Source: Eucommia ulmoides (taxonomy: Eukaryota; Streptophyta; Magnoliopsida; Garryales; Eucommiaceae). From it: a stretch of DNA of 64,000 bases. The stretch spans positions 31,708,649 to 31,772,648 of the forward strand of contig CM028330.1 of assembly GCA_016647705.1 (NCBI GenBank). The letters run 5' to 3'. The notes under the pieces are model-generated. The model was given only the letters and a program-made list of their open reading frames with translations, was not told where the DNA came from and ran no database searches. The position numbers and the translations under genes are program-made. Below, one piece after another: positions 55,053 to 64,000 of the stretch (positions are counted from its first letter, which is position 1; each line of letters begins with the position of its first letter).

Positions 55053-56715
55053 GTACCCGAATTTTGGAAAATAAAGAAGATGCGAGAAGAGAAAAACATT
55101 ATTTGTTTTCTTCCTCTCAAAATCCGTTCATTTTAGAAAAAAAGAGTTTCAGGGGCTTTTCTAGGCGCCAGTTTTGAAAAATGTTCTTTGGGCCGAGATT
55201 TATTTAAAAAATGAAGTCGTCATCTAGCGTTGAGTTAAATAGTGTGCTAGATCACTATGATTTTTAAAATAATTTTTATTTAAAAAAAATGGCCCAAGGT
55301 TTGACTCAAAAAAATACTAGGTCTTAACCAAAGATTTCTTTAAAGTTCGGAGGTTGGTTATGCTCGAGGAAGGTGTTAAGCAATCCAAGACATCTGTCCA
55401 AAGACGATACCTAAAATTAAATAAATCTTTAAGTTCAAACTAGTCCAAACAATTTTCTTCGGTTTTGGTTAGCACACTAATTCCTATTTTGAAATATTTT
55501 TTCTCTTTTATGTTTATTTTATGCAAGAAAATAAGAAAAAACATTTAAGATAAAGCAGCAACCGATAAAATAAATTAAAAATAAAGAACAAATGTCCCCC
55601 TTTTAGACCGTCTATCGATTAGGGAAGAATCAACAAGTTTGGCCCTGGGAAGGAGTTTATTTGTTTATTTAAAGTTTGTCTTAACAAAAACTAGTATGCA
55701 TTTTTTAAAGAGAAGAAAAAGAGTAAAGTATATTTAAGTAATTAAGAAAAATATTTTATTGGAATATGAAAAACCATATTTTAAGTAAAAAAAAAAAAAA
55801 AACATTACAAAAAAAAAGGCAAAAGTTTTAACTACAAAACAAAGTATTTAGAAGCATCTTTGAAAATAATTTTTAAAAAACAAAAAGATCTCAATAATCT
55901 TCTTTTGGGAAAAATCTTTAAAACACATTTTTGTTAAGGAATAAGCTGCAAACTTAAATTTTTTGACTAATAAAATAAAGTTTGAGATAAAAAGTGAAAA
56001 AAAATAAATTGAAAGAGACATTATTTGGAAGAATATTTTTTAGAAAGAACTTCTTGGAAATAAAAATATTTTTGTTAAAACTTGAGAAAGGATTTTTTTA
56101 AATAAATGATTTAGAAAAAGGTTCTTTAAAAAAACATTCCATCTTTTTAAAAGAGCTTGTTTTAAGATAACTTTAAAATCATTTTAAAAGAAAAACCTTT
56201 CTTTTCGAGAACAATTTAAAAAAATCATTTTTTGGAAAAGTAATAACAAAAAATACATATTTTATGAAAACAAAGTAAATATAGTTTTTGTAAAAAAAAA
56301 CTTATTAAAGACAATTTTTGGAAAAATATTTGTAAGAAAAATAAGAACAAGTTAAAACATATTTTATGGAACAAAATAAATAGGTTTTTGCAAAAACTTG
56401 TTCAAAACATATTTTTAGGAAAAGACAATAACTTTCTACAAAAAATCATTTTAAAGAAAAAACAAGGTTTTAAAAGACAACATGAAAAATAGCTTTAAGA
56501 AAACAAGTTTGGAAAAACATATTTTAAGGATATTTAAATTTAGAAGAATACTTTAAAGGCATTATGTTTAAGTCTAATTACTTTTTAAAGACCTTCTTTT
56601 TTTCCAAGAAGAAACTTAAAAATTATTTCTTTTAAAAAATTATGGTCTATTTTTTAGAGTAGAACACAAAGTCTCTTTCATGAAGAAAAAAAAAAAAAAA
56701 AAAAGCCTACTTTGT
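55053..56715 (-). repeat. LTR-like repeat of the 13.9-18.7 kb type, minus strand, left part
   Basis: Begins TGTGACGTACCC (inverse of the right end of copies A and B) and contains the inverse of the GGTGACTCC and GGACGGATGTCTTGG blocks near 55200-55400. The rest is A-rich. It is interrupted by the Athila solo LTR and resumes at 58457. Confidence 0.6.
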
Positions 56716-56720
56716 AAAGC

Positions 56721-58451
56721 TGATAGGTGTGAAAAACCTATCTATTTCCAATCCGAATTTGTTAGTTTTCGAATATATTTATAGTTATTTTTATTATGTT
56801 TTAATTAGTTTTCATACTTTTTGTATAACTCAGGTGTGTGGGGTAAAAAGATAGGAAACTGGAGCTAAAACGATGAGATCGAACCAAAGCAGTTCGAAGT
56901 TACGGTGAATAAACAAGCTCGGAGGCTAAAAGATGAAACATGCCCACCGCTTAGGCGTCCAGACCACCGCCTAAGCGATGAAGATGCAGAGAAGAGCAAA
57001 ATGTTACTAATAGAAGACTACCTAGGCGAAAATTCTATCGCCTAGGCGAAAATCCGGCAGAAGACGAAAAAGGGCTACTGACAGCCGCTCGCCTAGGCGA
57101 AGTTTTCTTCGCCTAGGCAAAATTTCAACAGAATGTTCTCCCAGTCCACTGCCTACTTCACCGCCTAGGTGATCATACCAAACCGACCTAACTCCGCCTA
57201 GGCGCAATTTTCATTGCCTAGGCGGATTTGCCCTGCACAGTCTTGAGATATTTTTAGATATTTTTGAGATATTTTTGCTATAAATATCCCTTCTCCTCCC
57301 CCTTGGCCGGTAAATCTCTTGCCCCCTTGGCTTTTTGAGCCCCTTAGGCTATATCTAAGGGTATATTTAGGAGTTTTAGAGGTAGATCTCACATCCCAAA
57401 GTGGAGAAGACGGCGAATCGATCGTTGAGCGTTCTTAGCGGTTTATCTTCGAACAAAGCTAAGTTCTTCGATTGTTTTTCATTATTTCTTTATCTTAGGA
57501 GTATGTGAGCATGTTTAGCTCGTTATTTTGTTGTATATGCGGCTACGGCCCCGAGTTAAATATGGATTGTAGTAGGGATTAACATATAATTTATAAATAC
57601 GTTGTTTGGATGATTTCGGTGTTTCGTTTGTGATTGTTCTTCGTAGTTTGATTGTATTTATCGTATTGTTTGTTTATTATACTTGGATTGATAAATGGAG
57701 AATACGGGGTTTTGACAAACCCCGGATTCGGATAAGGGTAAACAAACGCCACGATTCTATAACCCGATCAGGGTTTGAATCGTGGACAATTGATGACGTG
57801 GGGCTAGACACACACTACCTAGGGTCGTTAAGACGTTGAGGAGGACCTCTTCGTTGACTCGAAGTTGCGTTATATCCCTCGTCTTACACTCGGAAGAGGT
57901 GGCGAAAGAGTTTTAGAACGGAGATTGTCGATAGGGTAAATACAACGCGACAATCCAATAACCCGAAAAGGAGTTGGATTGTGTGCAATCAATGACGCTG
58001 GGCTAGACTCACGTGACCTAGGGTCGTTAAGATGTTGAGGAGGATTTCTTCATTGACTCGAAGTCATGTATTCCCCCGTCTTACACTCAGAAGAGGTGGC
58101 GGTGGAGTTTACGTACTGAGGTTATCAAATAGGTTGAACACTGTAAACGTGAGTAAATCGGAATCGAACACGTATTTGTAAACACGTTAATCACTAGGCA
58201 ATTCTTCACCCTAAAACATATTAGCATATTAGTGTAGTTAATTTAGGTTATATTAGTATTAGTTTAATTAATTAAATATATTTATTTTTCGCCTAAATAA
58301 ACTTAGGTCATGACAAACGCGGTATTCGATAGTAACGACAACAATCCCTATGGATACGATAACCCGATCTTAACGATCACACTATACTAAAATTTAGAAC
58401 TCGTATACTTGCGATTGTAAGTAGCGGCGTGTCACATTTCACGCGCTACCA
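56721..58451 (+). mobile_element. Athila-like solo LTR, 1731 bp
   Basis: Starts TGATAGGTGTGAAAAACC and ends GCGCTACCA. The 5-bp duplication AAAGC is at 56716-56720 and 58452-58456. Related over its length to the LTR at 4572-5934, including the block GTTAAGACGTTGAGG-GGA-TTCTTCGTTGAC, which is itself duplicated here (57820-57870 and 58025-58060). TATA box CTATAAATATCC near 57280. No primer site or internal sequence follows. Confidence 0.9.
56945..57227 (+). promoter_or_regulatory. GCCTAGGC motif cluster in U3 of the solo LTR
   Basis: About nine copies or close variants of the palindrome CGCCTAGGCG in 280 bp, some followed by AAA or AAG, ending about 50 bp before the TATA box near 57280. The equivalent part of the LTR at 4572 has CCACCGTCGCGG-type words in their place. 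Suggests binding sites controlling LTR transcription, but this is inference. Confidence 0.6.
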
Positions 58452-58456
58452 AAAGC

Positions 58457-58960
58457 TCATTTTTCTTATTTTCTTTGTTTGTTTAAGAAAAATAAGAACA
58501 AAACAAGATACTAAAGGTAATGATATGCACTTTTGATTCTTGTTGTTCTTAACACAAGACAAAGATAATATGTACACACAACCAAAGAAAACAAAGAGAC
58601 AAAGACAAGAGACGTTGAAAGAAACTTATCTAACTTAGGGGCATGGTCTTTCCCTAAGTATATTACATTCTTCTCCTTCATTCTCTTCTTCTTCTTTGCT
58701 TGGTTGTTTTTCTGAGGATTCTTGAACTCTTTGTAAAAGAGTGTCAAGATGACATTTTGAAGGATTTTTAAAAGATTTTTTTTCCCAGTTATTTGAGAGA
58801 TGAAAAGCTTAGGGATTAAGGAGACTTAAGAGGGAATTTGATCTTAGAGAGAGAGAGAGAGAGTCTTGATCTTCCTCCTTTTTCCTTAAGAAAAATAGTC
58901 CCATTTTATAGACAAATTGATGGCATTTAAATGTCTTTTAATGCCATTTAATGGAAATGT
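58457..58960 (-). repeat. Right part of the minus-strand LTR-like repeat, with TATA box
   Basis: Continues the repeat interrupted at 56715. On minus, TATAAAATGGGAC (58915-58903) is a good TATA box followed by a GA microsatellite (58846-58864) and a leader. Confidence 0.55.
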
Positions 58961-60060
58961 AATATATATATATATTGGATTAATATTTAAATTGTTTGAA
59001 AATTAATTTAATGTAGAATTGTAAATTTTATTAAAATAGTAATTTTAGTATTTCATTGACTAATAATATTATTAACAGTCAATTAACATTTTTCTGTAGT
59101 TTAAATTATTAATAAGAAGAAATCTGTTATCGTTGTTATAATAATTTTTGTACAGTTAATATGACTTAAGAAATTGGACATGTAGTAAGTTCGTGTAATA
59201 AAAAAGAAATTGAGAATGGGAAAATTTTCATTTTAGTGCCACGCATTATATATTAGATTTATTTAAATAAATTCTTAATTTAGGCCATGTGGTTGTTAGG
59301 TTCTTAAGCGACGCCGACCACATTAGCATTGCAATAATAGTGTATTCAGTAACACAAAAATCGAGGTGAGTGTACTGTCTTCTATATAAATTATTAAATT
59401 ATATTTTTGCATTAAATTGTGGAAAATAAAATATTTATTAAAAAAGAATGATTTTATAACGTTATGTGGATCAAGTAAATTTTTAAACACGAAAAGTAAT
59501 TTTATTTATTATTCGACAATACCATAGTGTGATCTCGATAGGAGGGTATGTTCTGCGGGATGTTGTTGGTCTTGACAGGAAGGCATGTCCTATAGGACGT
59601 TTGTGTGGTGACCTGATAGGAGAGCAAGTCCTGCAGGTGGTGGTTGTTGTTGACTATTAATATGGAGCCAAATATGGTATTGATCAATATGGTGGAGTTG
59701 AATATGGTATTGACAATATAACGTGGTGGAGTTGAATATATTGATGATATGGTGGTTTATACCACATGTTGGCTCCTACCATTGGAGATATTGAATGGCC
59801 CTGACACTATCTCATTTGAACTCTGATTAAAGTGATTCAATATGATCTAGAAAGCTTAGAAAGAAAGATACAACTTTCATGTTTTGAGTTTTTCAAAATC
59901 AAATTTCAACGTGGTCAAAATTAGGCTTGAAGTTGCTATACTTGCAACCAATCAGTCAACCAAATCCTATGGATCAGTCAACTGACTGTTTTGGTTGAGA
60001 TTTCGAGGATTTTGGGATTTTGGTAAAGATATAGACTTTTTTTATGATTCCAAGGGAGAA
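58961..60060 (+). repeat. Degenerate LTR fragment related to the 49435 solo LTR
   Basis: TTAATTTAGGC-ATGT, GTTAGGTTC and ATCGAGGTGAGTGTACTGTC occur here (59278-59385) as at 50696-50790, and -GGAAGGCAT-TCCTA- words (59577) as at 51381. Ends are not defined. The last 250 bp have nothing recognisable. Confidence 0.5.
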
Positions 60061-62956
60061 TTTCAGGGGATTTGAACCTACTGAAGATATGGTACATGGA
60101 TTTGTATATCCCTATTGATTTTGTCCACATAATTAAAGATTATCTTAATTTTAGCAACTAAATACTTCCTATCTTTGCGATTGATAATTGAAAAATATTT
60201 TATGGACTTATTTGATAGTTTTGCAAATTATTTTTAAGTGAATTACACTATAATTAAATGATTATATTATATGGAGTCTAAGAGTGCATTTTAGAGGCAT
60301 ATCTTTTGAAAAGTAGCCGTTGGAGGGTTTGATATCAATCTATATATATAGACCTATGAAAATTTGATAAAATATCAAGGACATCAATTCCTACTATTTT
60401 CTAAGAGTTATTATTTTGCTGAGATTTTCGAGATAGATTTTGTGTTAAGTTCTTGATTTAAAGCGCTGATTAATTTGGCGCCACCGACTTGTGCTATCTT
60501 GTGATTTTATTTTTATTCTTCGGTGTTTTCCCAATGAGATTTTTGCAATCTATTGTTCTTAATTTTGATTTCATATTATTATTATTTGCTTGGTGTAAAG
60601 ATCGTTAGAAAATCGTTTTCAAATCTAAAAAGCCTGAAAAATATTTTTAAAACAATTTTGTATAATTATTTGATTACGTGCTTTAATTTGTACTACCAAC
60701 ACTTGTTTATTAATGAGATATTAATTTACCTCTCATTGTATCTATCACGTAGTAAATTTTGGGATATTAATTGAGTTTATCTGTATTGAGGTGGTAGAAA
60801 CTTCTTGTGGGAAGAAACTCATATTTTTCTGTATTTGTGAGTTTGAGCGGATTAGACACGGTTGGGCCGGTGTCTAGTCATGGTAGCTAGATTTCAATCT
60901 TTTTCAGTGAAAAAGATTAGAGTTTGATCTTTGTCCTAAGTATAAAAAGGTTAGATTATTCTTTTCCCTTGAAAAAAATTAAGTCTTGATTCTCCCTAAA
61001 TTGAATTAAGTGAAATATGAATGTTCCATCATTAACTGTGAAAATGATACTTGTGAGAGTTATGAGGTTTAATAATTAGCATGTTAAAGGATTAGGTTTG
61101 ATCTTTAGCCTGTGAAAGGATTACGTTTTGATTCTTCCTGTAATAGAATTAGGTTAGTCTTTAACCTGGTAAAAAGATAATGTTCTTCCTTAGTTTGAAA
61201 AAAAAAATTATAAAGGTTGATTCTGAGTATATTACAGATATATTACTGTTATTTGGATATTCCTATAGATATGGTACATGAAATTAAAGTGTTTCTAAAA
61301 TTGATATATTTAATACTTCCTATCTAGTTTAATTTGAGATTGAGAATTATTTGGGGAACTTAATTAAATTTTTTAAAAGCCATATTTAATTGAATTGGAC
61401 TAGGGTTAAATGGTAATGATATATGGAGTCTATATGTGCATTTAAGTGGAATATCTTGTGGGAACTAGCTGTTAGAAAGCCTATTTCAAATAAGTTTATA
61501 TAGATCTGTGTTTTTCATATATCAAGATATTACTTCTATCAAGAACCATAAGTTCCTAAGTTATTCTAAGAGTTATCATTCTACTGAGATTTATTTGAGA
61601 GATATATTGTGTTATGTTCTTGATCTAAAACGCTGATTGTTGAATTGGCGTCACCGATTTGAGTTGTCTAGCAATTCTATTTACATTGTTCGGTGTTATT
61701 TCGGTGAGATCTTTCCAAGCTATTATTTCTCATTGTGATTTGATATTAATATATTTGCTTGGTTGATAAGATCATTGTAAAATCTTATTTGAACTTTAAA
61801 GAGTATAAAAATTATTTTAAAATAATTTTTGTGATAACTTGATTACGTGTTTATTTTTGTACTACCCATATCTATTATAATTAGATTTTGATTTCCTCAC
61901 ATAAATTCTATTACTAGTAAATTCGGGACATTATTTGAGTTTAATTGATTTGAGGTGGTAGAAGTTCCGAGTGAAAAAAAACTTATCGATTTTTGTAATT
62001 TGTGAGTTTGTGTGGATTAGATATTGTTGGAAGTATCTAGTCAGGGGTAGCTTGGATTTCGATCTCTTCCAGTAAATAAATTGAGGTTTAATCTTTACCT
62101 ATTGTATAAAAAGGTTACGTTACTCTTTTCCCTTGAAAAGAGTTAGGCTTGATTCTTCCTGATTAGAATTAATTGTGAGTGAATTATAACGGTTCCATCT
62201 TTACCGGTGAAAAGGATCTTGAGTCTGGTAAAAATATAAGATTATTCCTTCGCTTAGGAAAATGATTAGGTGGTAATTCATCCTGAATAGAATTAAATTA
62301 GTCTTTAGCCTAGAAAAAGATAAGGTTCTTCCTTAACTTGTGAAAAGGGAATTGTAAAGGTTGATTCTGAGCCTGTGAAAAGAATCATTATGTAAAGGTT
62401 TGGTTCTTACCTGTTAAAGGGATCAAGTGATTTAGTGGATGCGAATCTCCATGGGGCTAGGAGGATTAGATTAGTTAAGAGTAGCTTGGTGAATCAGGGC
62501 ATATCATTGTGTGCTTCATTGATTTACATTATTTATATTTTTATTGTTTGAGTGTACACCTAGAATTAATAACACTTATTCGCTGCATTATAAAGATAAT
62601 AATTGATTTAGGATTAAATTAATTATTTAATAATTTAAGTGTCAAAAGATAAGAATTTGCTTAAATTTTTATAACTACCCAATTCACTCTCATTTTGGGT
62701 AGATCACTGGGCCAACAGGGGGGACTGAATTAGGAAAGGTTATCTTGCTGAACTAAGATATATCTTAGTGTGCTGCATTATTTATTTTTATCATATTGTG
62801 TTTGGGTGTGCACTTAGAATTAAACACTTATTCGTTGCATAACGAAAATAATAATTAATTTAGAAAAATTGATTATTTGATAATTAAGTGTTAATTTATT
62901 TGTTTAAATTTTTTGTAACTACCTAATTCACTCCCTCTTGGGTAGCTTATTAGGCT
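60060..62956 (+). repeat. Long Copia-type LTR with internal tandem duplications
   Basis: The LTR's left end is not resolved. Its right end is set by the primer site at 62963. Two ~1.16-kb units (about 60060-61220 and 61220-62390) align through a TATATAGA box, AAACGCTGATT, and TTGAGGTGGTAGAA at 60788 and 61949. The last 470 bp hold two ~236-bp units, each ending TTGGGTAG-T-A-T-GGC-AA-A. The final CA has become TA. Confidence 0.6.
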
Positions 62957-62962
62957 AATAAT

Positions 62963-62973
62963 TGGTATCAGAG
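62963..62973 (+). promoter_or_regulatory. Primer binding site (initiator tRNA-Met)
   Basis: TGGTATCAGAG, the standard plant copia primer site, a few bases after the LTR end. Confidence 0.8.
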
Positions 62974-63156
62974 TTGGTTTTAACTCGACAGACTTAAAAT
63001 CCTAGCTAAACCGATCACGTAACACACACCATGAAAAATATTTTTTTGTGTATCCTCTTTTGATGGTGATAGTTCGTATATGATAACGTTATTTATGATT
63101 CTTGTGGAATCAATAGTAGTGATAGAGATGATGGTAATGAAAATGTTCATATTGTC

Positions 63157-63760
63157 ATGAAAAAATTACTTTCTTTCACACTTTTTTTTGCCAAAGAAAA
63201 CTTGAGTTTAAAAAGAAAAATTGATTCTTTTGAAAATGGAGGACAAAGTGTTCATAAATCTAAAGTACATCTGGATGACTATTGTGGAACAAAAGAGTTT
63301 TCGGATATTGTTTTTAAAATTAATAATTTTCTTTCGAAAGTGGATTTTCATTCTAAAGTAGATTTTCTTAAAAATGAAAACAGAGTTTTAAAAAATAATT
63401 TTGACGTGATTTCTAGATAAAGGTTAGATCTTGAATTAAAAAAACAATTTACTTAAGAATTTTTTTGAAAAATCAAAATCCGACCTCAAGTCTATTTCAA
63501 GAGCTTTTAAAAATATTTTTTCATCTTTTAAAAAAAATCTACGGAAATGTATATGTTTCATCGTCTCATCCTTTATCACAAGCTAATGATTGTAATGTTG
63601 CTATTTTTAGAAATGATTCGTGCTCTAATTCTCGTGCTATTTATGATAATCAATCGAAATTGAGATGTTATTATTACAATAGGGTTGAACATTTTAAAGT
63701 ATCATGTCCATTGAGAAACCCTAAGTTTATGTCTAACAAGAATTGATCCAAAATGAAATG
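63157..63760 (+). pseudogene. Copia gag relic with zinc-knuckle remnant
   Basis: Frames 63157-63420 (Lys-rich, helical, NLSLKRKIDSFENG) and 63465-63746. The latter ends with CYYYNRVEHFKVSCPLRN, a CCHC knuckle in which the second Cys is replaced by Tyr, followed after a stop by KMKWISK, where copia gag-pol has a KWVPK-like segment. Stops separate the parts. It follows the primer site in the right order for gag of a Ty1/copia element, possibly SIRE-like given the long LTR. The rest of the element lies beyond the window. Confidence 0.65.
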
Positions 63761-63841
63761 GATATCAAAGAGAGCTATGTAAATGTCTTATGCAGAGTTA
63801 CATAATGTCGGGACTGGACTGGAAGGAACAAACAAAGAGGT

Positions 63842-64000
63842 TATATCAAAGCCAAAATGAGAAGTCACCAAGAATCCACAAGCGATATGTACAAAGCGAA
63901 AAAATGTATTACAGTCAAGATGTGAAGTTACAAAGAAACCACAAGCAATACGTGCAAACAGAAAAGATTTACTAAAGCAAAGATGGGATATCACTAGGAA
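63842..64000 (+). repeat. 66-bp tandem repeat (22-residue units) at window end
   Basis: Unit starts near 63842, 63908 and 63970. Translated in the frame of 63790-63975 the units read YQSQNEKSPRIHKRYVQSEK and YYSQDVKLQRNHKQYVQTEK. The third unit is cut by a stop and by the window edge. Confidence 0.8.

Overview
This is a 64 kb stretch of a nuclear plant genome, probably a eudicot. It holds LTR retrotransposons with plant tRNA primer sites, a Mutator-like element (MULE) with a ULP protease gene, and one split gene for a chloroplast-type membrane protein. The DNA is AT-rich, intron-rich and dominated by nested, mostly dead transposable elements. I saw no tRNA, rRNA, CRISPR array or bacterial-style operon.

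Layout. 1-4.2 kb: noncoding retrotransposon-like DNA carrying a dispersed AACTACGT/GATACGTAGG repeat. 4.24-10.2 kb: a 79-bp tandem array, split by an Athila-like, gag-only LTR element (4572-9127, target duplication GAAGG) that itself contains a 408-bp TRIM element (8080-8487, target duplication ATTTC). 10.3-13.9 kb: a second, inverted copy of the same gag-only element. 13.9-18.7 kb: two LTR-type repeats with an AT/GT microsatellite and a possible DNA transposon. 18.7-19.7 kb: a Ty3/gypsy gag relic on the minus strand. 21147-25812: a complete but dead Ty1/copia element with both LTRs and target duplication CAACA.

27.5-48.1 kb, minus strand: the one convincing host gene. I rebuilt five exons with GT-AG introns in compatible phase, giving a protein of about 215 residues with a transit-peptide-like N-terminus and about four membrane segments. 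Its third intron is about 16.4 kb and contains an 11-12 kb Kaonashi-type MULE. The MULE has a ULP/SENP-like cysteine protease pseudogene on plus (30368-35738) and a MURA transposase pseudogene on minus (39097-36678), facing each other. Its noncoding parts hold roughly fifty copies of the palindromic motif GTTAACGTTAAC (best form TTGCGTTAACGTTAACGCAA). I found none in the coding exons. This is the most unusual signal in the window. A hAT-like non-autonomous element (40080-41302, 8-bp duplication TTCATGGT) is inserted in the MULE and lacks the motif.

48.3-64 kb: AT-rich upstream DNA, a 2.56-kb solo LTR (49435-51996, duplication GGTTA), a 5'-truncated LINE relic, LTR fragments of the same repeat type as 13.9-18.7 kb interrupted by a 1.73-kb Athila solo LTR (56721-58451, duplication AAAGC), and finally a Copia-type LTR, primer site and gag relic with a 66-bp in-frame tandem repeat at the window edge.

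The element boundaries with target duplications were read directly. Family names come from recognised motifs and would need a database search to confirm.
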